Assembly: GCF_023343835.1 (NCBI RefSeq) | Contig: NC_064436.1 | Location: 56,767,883 to 56,831,882 of the forward strand | DNA from: Lagopus muta | Taxonomy: Eukaryota; Chordata; Aves; Galliformes; Phasianidae | Direction of reading: 5' to 3' | Length of the DNA stretch: 64,000 bases | Shown here: positions 51,304-60,474 of the stretch, piece after piece | Position numbering within the stretch: the stretch's first letter is position 1 | Layout of the letters: each line of letters starts with the position of its first letter | Program-made: the position numbers and the translations under genes | The notes under the pieces: generated by a model | Seen by the model: only the letters and a program-made list of their open reading frames with translations | What the model was told of the DNA's origin: nothing | Database searches by the model: none

Positions 51304-54300
51304 TCTTGATTTTGCAAGCATTGCTCTCTGTAAAAGAAACAGTTCAAAAGCCAGGAAAGAAAGAATTGCAGAACTGCTGGACAGAGAGACATTCAAAACC
51401 CCACCTCAGAAAGGCTGCTGCAGGCAGAGCAACTGAAGTCCATACAGCAGAGATGCAAAGTTTGGAGGCCAGGAAAAAACTTTTTTTTCCAGACAAGGTG
51501 AGCTCTGTTGTGGTGTGGTCCAGGGCTGTGTTCACCTACAAGGAATGATGGGGAACAAGTGATGGCTCCTCACCACCACTGTTCTTTCCCCTCAGGGCTC
51601 TGAGGTGTTAAAAAGCTCTCCAGTTTTCACCAGACCTGAGCAATGACAGCTGAAGGCCACCACCAGCAAGACCCCCTGAGAAGGGCTCTTTCCACTGACT
51701 TCTCTACACGTGCAGAAAACAGGATGAGAGCAGAGAGAGGTGAGAGGGAACAGGACTGCCCCTTTATCATCAGCAAGGCCTTGGAGTGCCTCATCAAGAA
51801 TATATATCAAATAAACAGTCTAGCCCAGCTCAGAGCAGGTTGCTCAGGACCATGTCCTGTCTGGTTCTCAGCATATCTAAGGACAGAATCCCCACAACCT
51901 CTCTGGGCAACATACTTCATTCTTGAATTGCTCTCAAATTTAAGGTAGTTCTTCTTATGCTTAAATAGATTTTCCTGTACTTTGTTTAGTGAGCATTACT
52001 TCCTGTCCTGCAGCTAGAGCTGTGAGCCCCCTCTTCTTTTCTCTGATAAGATCCCTGCTAAACAGCCCCAGCTCTCCCAGCCTCTCCTCTGTTCAGATAT
52101 TTCAATCCTTTAATCACTCCTGTAGCCACTCATTGGACATGATGCCTTTGTACTGGAAGCCCAGCACTGGATGCAGTCCTCCAAGTGTGGCCTCAGATTT
52201 GCCCAACAGAGAGGCAGAAGAGGTCACTGTAACAATTCCTTTAAAAAAAAAAAAAAAGAAAAAAAAAAAAAAAGTGTTATGGGTTTTTTTTGTTGTTGTT
52301 GTTCTTTAAATAAACAAGGAAAGGTGAATCCTTTGCAGTCTGATGCAAACTAAATTCAGAAGCTTCGGAAGCCTGCAGTGCACTCCAAAAGAGGTGTTAT
52401 TGCATTACTAGTAGGTAGTAACACAGCACTCTCCAGATGACTGATTCAGTAAAAGTGTCTCAAAGCAAGGTGTATTTTCTTCATGTAAAAATCAAACCTC
52501 AGTTAAGCTGAAATATAATGTCATGGCTACACAAGATAAAGCTATGTTTTTTTCTTACATGACACTGAATCAAATCATAGCTGCTATGAAGTGCCATGCT
52601 CCATGTGAAAGTGTTAGCAATCAGTGAGCATGGGAATCAAATTAAAAACACCCAGCAGAGCATGAAGGCATAATGCAAAAACAAGCATACAAAAATCCCA
52701 ACAGATTGCTCTCTGGAGGGAAAGATGCCACAAGTGCAATAATATCTCACACCAAATCATGGCACCACGTGTTCCTTTTAACAAAATAACCACCATCTCT
52801 ACAGCACGCAAAGGAATGGAAAGGCAAAAAATGCACCATGGTCATGCAGACAGAAGAGAAAGCTCTCCTGAGTAAGCTTTCGCTAAATTTAATGGCACCA
52901 GAAAGTGTCAAAATTTCATGGAATCATAGAATTATTAAAGTTGGAAAAGACCTCTAAGATCATCTAGTCCAACTATCTGTGTAAGAATGATATTGCCCAC
53001 TAAACCATGTCCCTGAAAGGGCATTCTACCACTAGCTTTGGGTACATTATTTGGTCCAACTGCTTTTAAGGGGGACATCCACAGTGTATGTCCATGCAGA
53101 ACTGAATGAGAAGGACTTTGCTCCTCCACCATTTTGCACTGCTGTGCTGACACACAGCGATGGCTGGGCCTGCACAGCCACATGTGCCACCAAGGTGGCT
53201 CCTTGCCTACATCCCTGTTGCTCTCTTACTGGCAGAAGTTGGATAAAAAATATCTGTCTTGCCTCTAGCCATGCTGAAGCAGTAGGTCTTTGGAGAGTTG
53301 ACTTGGCTTGAGTGAATCAGAAGGGAACTGCACATCTGCGGGGGAGTAGTGACTATCTGCAAATAACAAGTCTGTTGAGCTGCAAATGTCAGATGAGTTC
53401 ATTTCTAAGCTGAAAAAGAAACATTACTTTTGTTTCTGAAACTGTGAAACTTTTTTTCTGAAACTTTTCTTCCCTCTCTTTCACAACGTCACTAAGTGTT
53501 AACTGCACCCAAACCCACATCAGAGACAAATCAAAGCCGTAAACTTCCCTGCAACAGGTTTTATGCTGTGTCTGTTACGGTCTGTTCTCCCCAAAATGGA
53601 AAAACAAACAGAGCTCTTGAAAAATATCCTCTAAGCAATGGATTACATAACATGCACCTGAGGTCAGCCCTGGCTCTGCATGGCCATAAGAGTTCGGCTG
53701 TGTGAAGCATATATGTGGAAACTGCCACAAGGTAGGATCCTGTCCCGGGTGCTAGAAAACTCTTCTGATTACACCGAGTTACATTCCTGACAACTTAAGT
53801 TTTATACCGCATGAAAACTGGAGCTTGAGGACAGCAAGTGTTCGGTTAGCCAGAAGAGGGAGCCTGTGTAACTGGGAACGGGGACAAGGAGCAATTCGAG
53901 GTCAAATTCCTTCCTGTGGTCAAAACCGCCTCTGGCTGTTCCTCAGACAAAGCTACAGAGCATACCAATGGCCGAGGTGGATGAGTAAGGGAACTCAGCA
54001 AGACCAGAGAAAGTAAAATGTGCATCTTTTGTTAATGCCAAAGAAAGTAAGACTACCCAGACGTGGTAAACTCATGCTTTAGCTCTGTCTTTTGGCACCA
54101 GCCAGTGTTTTGGAAAGCCAAGAAGAAGTAACACCTGTTAATATGAACACCTAAGTGTGCAAGTAATGACCGTGTGCGTCACGTGCAGGGCAGGACCCCC
54201 GAAGCCTGCTCCTGTGTGGTCAGTGATGTTTCCTAGGATTGAGCCAAACACATGACAAGAACTATTAAATATTCCCTGCCTGCTTCTCACAGCAGCGGTC

Positions 54301-57300
54301 CCAAGACTTCACAGCACATAAACAGTAAAACAACGTGCACTACTTGGGAACTGCTTTTAGTGGGAACTGCAATACAGCACCTGAACTTTTGGTTGGTTTT
54401 GAAGATGCAAATTGATGTGATAAAATCTGATTGCATATGGGGTGCTCATGAGACTCTGCAACAGACAGCAGCAGTCCTTCCAGGAGCCTCATTGATGCTG
54501 GGTTTGGGGCCGTGTTTTGAACAGAAAATGAGATTTCAATGGTATAAAAAAAGATAAAACCATCAGAAAAAAACACAAGTTTTAAAAGCAGAGCTTTTAA
54601 AAAATTACTTGTTGGTGACATTAAAAAAGGCTCCATTGGACTATGGACAAATTGGTGAGAAAAACAAAAGATTTCTAAGCAAAGCAGTGAGGTTCCCACA
54701 ATAGTAGCAGCAACAAAAGACCTCGCTGAGTGCAGGAGGCAGCTTGATCAGCTCTCAGGAATGCCCGAGTTTCAGTTCCACGCTCCTACTCCCTTTCTTT
54801 GATGAAGTACAGCAAAGATCCCACGCAATGGAAGCTCCAAGGCCTACATTAATGATGAAAGAGTGCAGGATGAAAGATGGAGGGCTCTCTGATGTGTCCT
54901 AAAGGCACTGGCTTTATTATCAGAAAGCACCAGCGCTAAGAGTAGTTAGTTACATGACAACCTACATCTATCTCAGTAGGACCAGAAATGGGGAATCTAA
55001 GGTCAGATTCCCAAAGAAGACTCCTGGGTTTTACTTCTCTGCCCAGTAAACTCCTGAGCATTGCAGGTGCTTGTTAATATTTTTCCTTTTTTGGTGCTCT
55101 CTTAAGTAGATTTCACAGTTTCTTTATTAAAAGTAAAATAATATTTCTAAAAAAAAACCTACAACAGACAAGTTGTTCGAGCTGTTAAGCATGGCTGGAT
55201 TAAGCACAGCACAAAAGATTATGCCTTGGAAAAACACTCCTGTTAGAAAACTTTTGATCACGAGTTTGCAATTTTGAAAGTGTACTTAGGAAAAAAAAAT
55301 AAACAAATGATTCCTAGTAATCATGTTGTGAACAAAAACACTTTAACAAGGATTCCTGAGTTAAAGCTGAGTCCATATTTCTTTAATAAGTTAATGTGCA
55401 CTTTTAGAAACCTGTATGTGACGTTGCAAAAGCTTCAGGAGCCTGTTAAATACAGAAGCTTCCTCATCTACGTTGCAAGCCCTCAGGTGTTTAATGTATA
55501 GCACACATTAAATCTGTGCAGTCTGGCCATAATTTTCCACCTGCTCATTTCCCTTAAAATGCTGCAAATCAGCTTATTTGAGCAGTCCAAGAGAAGACAA
55601 AATCCAAACAGAATATATACAGCTTTGATTTCATTGGCACAGTGGTATGAAAATCATAGAATCATGGAATCATAGAATCATGGAATCATGGAATCATAGA
55701 ATCATGGAATCATAGAATGGCCTGGGTTGAAAAGGACCACATCATTGAGTTTCAACCCCCTGCTACATGCAGGGTTGCCAACCACCAGACCAGGCTGCCC
55801 AGAGCCACATCCAGCCTGGCCTTGAATGCCTCCATGGATGCAGCATCCACAACCTCCTTGGGCAACCTGTTCCAGTGCATCATCACCCTCTGTGTGAAAA
55901 ACTTCCTCCTAATGTCTAACCTAAACCTCTGCTGTCTCAGTTTAAGACCATTCCCCCTTGTCCTATCACTATCCCCATAAACAGCCATTCCCTCTCCTGT
56001 TTGCATGCTCCCTTCAAGTACTGGAAGGCCACAATGAGCTCTCCCCAGAGCCTTCTCTTGTCCAAGCTAAACAAGCTCAGTTCCCTCAACCTTTCTTCAT
56101 AGGAGAGGTGATCCAGGCCCCTGATCATCTTAGTGCCCTCCTCTGGACCTGCTCCTGGGTCTCCACACCTTCCTGTACTGGGGGCCCAGGCCTGGACACA
56201 GTACTCCAGATGGGGCCTCACAAGAGCCGAGTAGAGGGCGACAATCACTTCCCTCTCCCTGCTGGCCACCCATTTTTTAATACAGCCCAGAACACAGTTG
56301 GCCTTCCAGGCTGCAAACACACACTGAGGTTGAGAGGTTGCAATTGTCTTTTTGCAGATGAAGAGCAGGATGGTTATGTCAGGAGGCTCACAGTGGTGGA
56401 AATGCCCACTAGAGCTAACTGAGGACACACGACAGGGTGGCTGGTGCCATGGGGATGAGGTTTAGTGGGTTCAGTGGTGATGTGTTGATGGTTGGAGTGC
56501 ATCCTCTGCCAACCATCCAAAATGCTCAGTGTCCCCATTACCTGCAGGGAACACGTGGCTCTCCTTACTTTGTACTCTGCCTTTCCTTGTGAGGCTAGAA
56601 AGCAGAAAATTAGCTCTCAGCCCTAATTTCTGATGGGGATCCATGGAACCTTTTCTGTGAGTTGCACAGTCTGACAGCACCCAGTGCTCCGATGGGCTGA
56701 GCACGGCCCTGGCTGTGGGCTGTGCCCAGGGCTGCCATGCCAGCACTGCTCACCATCCCATCACAAAGGACAAAGTCATTCCCACAAGCTGAAGACAGCT
56801 GTTTCAAATAACTCCACTGCATTTCCTAACATCCCTGTCCATTCTATAAATCTGTACCAAACCACCTCCTTTTCCTGTTTAGTCTTGGTTACGAGAATGC
56901 AGAGTTAAACACTTCAGGATTTTTGGCAAGACAGGATTTTGTGAATTACTGTCACCTCTCCTTACACCAAGCTGCGAGGATCGAGTTCTGGCTTAGCTGC
57001 CTGCCCAGAAGTTGCAGTAGGTACTCACAGGTGGCTCTCAACCAAAAGTTGATGTTTACATTCCTTCCGCACACAGATTCCTTAAAAACCCCAACTTGGG
57101 CACAGACAGTTGGAACCATGGCATCAGAAGGGACCCACAGGTATTACCGAGTCCAACTCCAGGCATCACAGGACCACCCAAAACCCAAACCGTATGTCTA
57201 AGAGCACTGCCCAAACACAAAACCCAAACCGTATGTCTGACAGCACTGCCCAAATGCTCCTCGAACCCCAGGAGCCCTAGGAGCGCGTTCCACGGTGCAG

Positions 57301-57684
57301 AACCTCTCCCCGTGCCCAACCTGACATCCCTGCGATGCAGCGCGTTTTCGGGATCGCGCTGCCTCGCACCCCCCAGCCAGGGGCACGCAGCACAGGTGAG
57401 GCCAAGCTGCCCTCAACTCAGGCACAACGCGAAGCCAATACTCACCCCAGCTTCACGCGCCCCTCGGCGAGGTAACTGTAGCATCTCCCCAGGACGATCT
57501 CCCGCAGGTTCCTGGTCGTCCCCCTGCCCTGCCACCTCAGCGGCTCCGGGCTCGCCTCCTCTTTGCGCCCCGTGAGGGCGGAGGCCAGCACGGCGGCCAG
57601 GACGAGAGCGATCAGCAGGATGGCGATGCCGGCCAGCAGCACGCAGCGCTGCCGCCTCCGCGCCGAGCCGCGCTGTGAGGGCAT
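38694..57684 (-). CDS. CD38: ADP-ribosyl cyclase / cyclic ADP-ribose hydrolase 1, eight coding exons
   Basis: Assembled from eight exons with GT/AG sites and matching phases, giving 316 residues (human 300). CD38 is a type II membrane ecto-enzyme that turns NAD+ into cyclic ADP-ribose, ADP-ribose and nicotinamide. Residues 1-13 form a short basic cytoplasmic tail and about 14-38 the membrane anchor. The cyclase domain carries Trp127 (FWSR), the TLEDT motif with Glu148, Asp157, Trp190 (SVFWK) and the catalytic Glu228 (FGSVE), equivalent to human W125, E146, D155, W189 and E226. Human Thr221 appears to be Val223. Eleven of the twelve domain cysteines are kept (68, 84, 101, 121, 162, 175, 181, 202, 256, 280, 292); the last is absent. 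Glycosylation sites NAT (102) and NGS (210) match human. Some stretches ([10 protein letters not shown]) look more like the paralogue BST1, but the N-terminal anchor, TLEDT and FAEAAC identify CD38. Position and orientation beside FGFBP1 fit the human block. Confidence 0.95.
39085..39180 (-). CDS. CD38: CD38 exon 7
   Basis: 96 bases after TTTCTCTCCAG, ending TTACAG|GTAATT in phase 2. Encodes [20 protein letters not shown] and ITCEDNY. It is three residues longer between its two cysteines than human exon 7. Confidence 0.92.
40457..40645 (-). mobile_element. CR1 LINE 3' fragment in CD38 intron 6
   Basis: CAGAATCACAAAATCATTTA, then GTTGGAAGGGACAACTTGAG, ATCACCTAGTCCACCC and the CAGCTGGAGAGTCCACACAC block of bird CR1. 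Same orientation as CD38. Confidence 0.82.
41180..41272 (-). CDS. CD38: CD38 exon 6
   Basis: 93 bases after CGTTCTTACAG, ending CCCAAAG|GTAAAC in phase 2. Encodes [15 protein letters not shown] with catalytic Glu228, then [11 protein letters not shown]. Confidence 0.94.
41969..42045 (-). CDS. CD38: CD38 exon 5
   Basis: 77 bases after TTTTGGTCAG, ending AGCAG|GTATCC in phase 2. Encodes [16 protein letters not shown], nearly the same as human [16 protein letters not shown]. Confidence 0.96.
42046..43724 (-). other. CD38: CD38 intron 4
   Basis: About 1.7 kb without a recognised repeat or second exon, apart from a T12 run near 43105-43118. Confidence 0.85.
43725..43807 (-). CDS. CD38: CD38 exon 4
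   Basis: 83 bases after TTTCTTCTCAG, ending AAGATG|GTAAGG in phase 0. Encodes [20 protein letters not shown] and WKMASKM, with active-site Trp190. Too short to stand out as an open frame. Confidence 0.94.
44507..44642 (-). CDS. CD38: CD38 exon 3
   Basis: 136 bases after TTATTTTGCAG, ending GCTCCGG|GTAACA in phase 1. Encodes [20 protein letters not shown] and LSWCG: active-site Trp127, Glu148 and Asp157. Confidence 0.96.
45207..45336 (-). CDS. CD38: CD38 exon 2
   Basis: 130 bases after TCTTTCGGCAG, ending CAACAAG|GTAACA in phase 0. Encodes [15 protein letters not shown] and [14 protein letters not shown] to VPCNK, very close to human CNITEEDYQPLMKL and VPCNK. Intron 1 before it is about 12.1 kb. 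Confidence 0.96.
45596..45777 (+). mobile_element. CR1 LINE 3' fragment in CD38 intron 1
   Basis: AGGTTGCCCAAGGAGGTTGT, then CCCTGGAGGCATTCAAGGCC and the ending CTCTATGATTCTATGAG. Opposite strand to CD38, 260 bases from the exon 2 acceptor. Confidence 0.92.
46659..46678. repeat. Small perfect hairpin
   Basis: CAGGTACT, loop TTTG, AGTACCTG, followed by GGTACTCAGGT, which can pair with the same arm as an alternative. Confidence 0.7.
46795..46903 (+). mobile_element. CR1 LINE 3' tip
   Basis: GCAGGAGGTTGGAGCTGGAT, GATCTTTAATGTGCCTTTCA and TTTGGTGATTCTATGATT. Confidence 0.82.
46904..50580. other. CD38 intron 1 interior, no supported feature
   Basis: Only chance open frames and an A13 run near 49697-49709. 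Confidence 0.5.
50584..50665 (-). mobile_element. CR1 LINE 3' tip
   Basis: CACAGAATCACGGAATTGTA, then GACCTCCAGAGATCACTGAG and CCCCTGCTACAGAAGG. The TTGTAGGGGTTG end matches the subfamily of the 32770 copy in reverse. Confidence 0.85.
51261..51300. repeat. Poly-T tract (40 T)
   Basis: Forty consecutive T, the longest homopolymer in the window. If it is a retrocopy tail, the body would lie to the right on the minus strand; none was identified. Confidence 0.9.
51818..52238 (-). mobile_element. CR1 LINE fragment, old
   Basis: Reversed CR1 text: AGCCCAGCTCAGAGCAGGTT, CCCCACAACCTCTCTGGGCA, TTCTCTGATAAGATCCCTGC, GCCCCAGCTCTCCCAGCCTC, CTGGATGCAGTCCTCCAAGT. No octamer end is kept. Confidence 0.82.
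52242..52305. repeat. A-rich run followed by T-rich/GTT run
   Basis: Two A tracts split by one G (about 52243-52274), then T8 and (GTT)n; simple sequence at the edge of the CR1 piece. Confidence 0.75.
52917..53025 (-). mobile_element. CR1 LINE 3' fragment
   Basis: CATGGAATCATAGAATTATT, then GTTGGAAAAGACCTCTAAGA, TCATCTAGTCCAAC and CCACTAAACCATGTCCCTGA. Confidence 0.87.
53026..55650. other. CD38 intron 1 interior, nothing recognised
   Basis: Open frames up to 119 codons (54340-54699, minus) lack any family resemblance. Confidence 0.5.
55652..55715 (-). repeat. CR1 octamer tail expanded to eight units
   Basis: Units AATCATAG and AATCATGG alternate: G-A, G-G pattern at 55652, 55660, 55668, 55676, 55684, 55692, 55700, 55708. 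Other copies in this window have one to three. Confidence 0.95.
55652..56325 (-). mobile_element. CR1 LINE 3' copy with expanded octamer tail
   Basis: After eight octamer units (55652-55715) comes the reversed CR1 body: GGCCTGGGTTGAAAAGGACC, CCAGACCAGGCTGCCCAGAG, CATTCCCCCTTGTCCTATCA and GAGTAGAGGGCGACAATCAC. Frames on the minus strand encode [19 protein letters not shown] and [20 protein letters not shown]. The frame is broken at least once between the two, so the copy is dead. Confidence 0.95.
57100..57285 (-). mobile_element. CR1 LINE fragment with internal 39-base tandem duplication
   Basis: AGTTGGAACCATGGCATCAG, AGGGACCCACAGGTATTACC, CGAGTCCAACTCCAGGC and CACAGGACCACCCAAAACCC are the reversed end of a different CR1 subfamily. 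A 39-base unit beginning AAACCCAAACCGTATGTCT is present twice, at 57181 and 57220. It lies within intron 1, 160 bases from exon 1. Confidence 0.8.
57446..57684 (-). CDS. CD38: CD38 exon 1 (coding part)
   Basis: 239 bases: ATG at 57684 to CTGGG|GTGAGT, ending in phase 2. Encodes the basic tail, the transmembrane segment ([18 protein letters not shown]) and the start of the ecto-domain, with [14 protein letters not shown] matching human GTTKRFPETVLARC. The composition is very GC-rich. Confidence 0.95.
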
Positions 57685-57897
57685 GGCGAGAGGGGCGGCG
57701 GGGGGACTGCGGGCACCGAGCTGCGGCCCGGCGCCTCCCCTTCTGGCGGCCGGGCTCAAGCACCCAGGAGGCCCCTCCGCGTTTCTTAGAGAGAAGCCGC
57801 TGTTCTGGCTGCTGCGACTGCTGCTCGCGGTTTTGACTCTCCGGGTCGAAGTTCTGAACTTTTGCTTCTCGGAAGTGAATGTCCGAAAGTCAGTCAC

Positions 57898-57909
57898 AAA
57901 AGCGAAACT
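57898..57909 (-). promoter_or_regulatory. Interferon-stimulated response element-like site
   Basis: On the minus strand it reads AGTTTCGCTTTT, agreeing with the ISRE consensus AGTTTCNNTTTC at all but the last fixed base. It lies about 215 bases upstream of the CD38 start codon. Human CD38 is known to be interferon-inducible. Site seen, function inferred. Confidence 0.5.
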
Positions 57910-57960
57910 CCTTGAAGTTTTGTTTAAATAAAGATTCCCCTTGCGGCCACCCGTGAGTGA

Positions 57961-58665
57961 GTGAAACCCGAGTTAGGACGACCACAATCTAGTTCCTCGA
58001 CGTTGGTTTGCTCCTAAATGGCAGGCATTGAATCCCATTTTACCAGATAATCGTTAACTTTACAGCAGTCATAAAAATATAACTTGGGTCATCAACAACG
58101 GCAGGCTTGGTTTATGAGAAATGAGAAATTCCCATGAGAAATTAAGAAAGAAGGAAATAATCTCGGTCCTGCAGATGGCTTTGGTCTGGTTGTCACGGGG
58201 ATTTCCCAGGAAAACAACTGTGCACATTGAGGTTTCTGAGATGCTGAGAAATAACACAAGGTACGGCTCTGCAGGGAGGAAGTTCCTTCTCTACACAGGG
58301 CAATTCTGCTGCCTTAAGTCAGAAACCAGCGTAACAAACATAAATTGAAATAAACTAAAGATAGACAACTAAAAATAGACAAAACTTCTGCATGTCCCCA
58401 TAATGTTAACTATAAATCGTTAGTAATCACAAAGTGTCTGTCTTTAATGGGTTCTGTGTGAGAAAGGGCATTTGTGACACAGCTCCTGTAGGTTCTAAAG
58501 ACCTGAGAAATGCTCTGACAAAGCCTTCAGTGGTAAGCATATATTAATCATATAAACTTATCTTTGTTTTGAGATCTTATTTTCAGAGATACTGACCTTG
58601 GGAGAGTTCTTCTCGGAACTGAAGTTTCAGTTCTGAAGCAGCGTATCTCTTCCTAACCTCTGGAG
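57961..58665. other. CD38 5' flank, nothing further recognised
   Basis: AT-rich sequence between the CpG block and a CR1 copy. No other promoter element was distinctive. Confidence 0.45.
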
Positions 58666-58667
58666 CC

Positions 58668-59166
58668 CCAAGACAAGAAAGACAGGGAGCTGTTGGAGAG
58701 GGTCCAGAGGAGAGCCACAAAGATGATCAGGGGACTGAAGCATCCCCCCTGTGAAGACAGGCTGGGGGAGCAGGGCTTGTTTAGCCTGCAGAAAAGAAGG
58801 CAGGGGGGTGACCTCATTACAGCCTTTCAATACTTAAAGGGAGTCTATAAACAGGAAGGGAGTCAACTCTTTGACGGGGTAGATAACAGCAAGACGAGGG
58901 GAAATGGTTTTAAGTTGAGGGAGGGAAGATTTAGATTGCATACCAGGAGGAAGTTCTTTACTGTGAGAGTGGTGAGGTGCTGGAACAGGCTGCCCAGAGA
59001 GGTTGTGGATGCCCCGTCCCTGGAGGTGTTCAAGGCCAGGCTGGATGGGGCCTTGGGCAGCCTGGTCTAGTATGAAATGTGGAGGTTAGCAGCCCTGTCT
59101 GGGGCAGGGGGGTGGGAGCTTGATGATCCTTGAGGTCCCTTCCAACCCAGGCCATTCTGTGATTTA
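58668..59166 (+). mobile_element. CR1 LINE 3' copy, relatively young
   Basis: Runs from GAGCTGTTGGAGAGGGTCCA to the ending GGCCATTCTGTGATTT. Contains GGGCAGGGGGGTGGGAGCTT and CCTTGAGGTCCCTTCCAACC. Its ORF2 tail is open, suggesting modest age. Confidence 0.95.
58693..59070 (+). CDS. CR1 LINE ORF2 tail (partial, mobile element protein)
   Basis: Open for 125 codons: [33 protein letters not shown]-like text (here DRLGEQGLFSLQKRRQGG), DLITAFQYLKGVYKQEGSQL, TRGNGFKLREGRFRLHTRRK and [20 protein letters not shown], ending at the TAG after GALGSLV. Only the extreme C-terminus of the CR1 protein is present. Confidence 0.92.
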   Translation: MERVQRRATKMIRGLKHPPCEDRLGEQGLFSLQKRRQGGDLITAFQYLKGVYKQEGSQLFDGVDNSKTRGNGFKLREGRFRLHTRRKFFTVRVVRCWNRLPREVVDAPSLEVFKARLDGALGSLV

Positions 59167-60453
59167 ATGAGTTTTCCCCAAAATGTTTCTTGCATGTGTT
59201 TTCAACTTACTGCAGTTCAGTTTTATTAACTAAGGAAATGTCACATTGGAAAAACAGAAGTTGTTATCCTAAACAATTTAAACAATGAAACTGCATTCTC
59301 TGCTTGTTCTAGGTATTGAAGATGCCTACCTTCAGGAAGTCTGAAATCAGTTTCTTTTTGAGTGGCACAACTGGAATAGTTACAGTTTAAAACTTTTTAA
59401 GAGAGTTGTTTATCAATAACCTGTTATGAGAAAACTTTTCCTTCTTTTATGATTTGGTTTCAAATTGTTAAGAATAAATAAATGAGGTGAGTACAGGCTG
59501 AGTTGCTCTGAAAGCTGATTTTGCTGCTGGTTTGTAACTCCTCAAGCTGTGTAAGGAATGGAGCAGATAAGTAAATGCCAAGCCTCCTTTCAGCAAGCCT
59601 CTGCTGCCTGATCAGCCTGAGTAATAGCACCAAGCAGAGATGAAGGGGTGGCAGGAAGGCCAGCGCTTCAGGAAATGGTTCTTTCTTTCTCAATGTGAAT
59701 GTGAGAATGAACTCACTTCTTGCAAATGTTCTGGCACAAGAGGGTAGGCATAAGTAATGCAATAACTGTCACTGGGGTGAAGTGCTCGTGGATCTGCGTG
59801 CTTCTCAGGCTGGTGTGCCAGTGGCTACGTGTGCCTTCTATCGAGAAGCTGACAATTTTAAGTAGTGCCATGTCTGATAAAACTTCAGGATTTAGCCTTG
59901 GAGCTATGTGAATTTCCAAGACAAGGCTAAATTAATACTGTTCTAGGCAAGGTGTGTCTGTTTTTCTGCCAGTTTACACTGAATCCCTGGGAGGATCAGA
60001 AAGTGGGCATAAAAGATTAGAAGACAGACATGCTTTAAGTGTGTAAGTGCCAGTCTCTACTTTGATACCATGTAGCAGCAGGAGGCTTCTGTAAGAATGC
60101 AATTATATGATGCATAATTTACTAGCCTGCATTAGTACTGCTAAGCATATCATAAGAAAAAAGCAGCTGGTTTCCACTGCTCCCTGATGGATCACATTTT
60201 TGACCCAGCAGAGCACAAACAACCCCCAGCCATCCCCAGCAACCCATTCAAGAGTTACACTTACTATTTAGCATCCTACTTCAAGCACAGACAGTCCTGA
60301 CACCAAAATATGGCTGAGGACACTAATCCTTCATGAAAGAAATATCTGGCAGCAGGGTAGGACCAAATAACACTAACCTGCAAGTATGAATAAGAAAAAA
60401 ATATGTTGTGCATCTTTTCAGTGCCCTGGGTTAAAACTCACCTCTAGAAAATG

Positions 60454-60474
60454 TTTTTTTTTTTTTTTTTTTTT
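60454..60474. repeat. Poly-T tract (21 T)
   Basis: Uninterrupted run of T followed by CTTCAGTTTCTTCAG. Confidence 0.85.

Larger units (their letters stand above)
45337..57445 (-). other. CD38: CD38 intron 1
   Basis: The largest intron, about 12.1 kb. Human CD38 also has a long first intron. It contains six or more CR1 fragments, the T40 run, A-rich tracts and a 192-codon open frame on the opposite strand (48564-49142) that I regard as chance. Confidence 0.85.
57290..57960 (-). promoter_or_regulatory. CD38: CpG-rich start region of CD38
   Basis: This block is far richer in G+C and in CG dinucleotides than the rest of the window and surrounds the CD38 start codon. It is consistent with a CpG-island promoter, as human CD38 has around its first exon. 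It contains an ETS-like CGGAAGTGA at 57870-57878 and the interferon-type element at 57898-57909. No TATA box is evident close to the ATG. The transcription start is not determined. Confidence 0.75.

Noticed and set aside
51301-51548. Region beside the T40 run considered as a processed pseudogene
   Set aside because: Its short open frames match no known protein, and no polyadenylation signal or target duplication was seen.
57921-57932. AT-rich TTTAAATAAA as a TATA box or polyadenylation signal
   Set aside because: It lies upstream of the interferon-type site, too far from the CD38 start region, and no gene on the + strand ends there.
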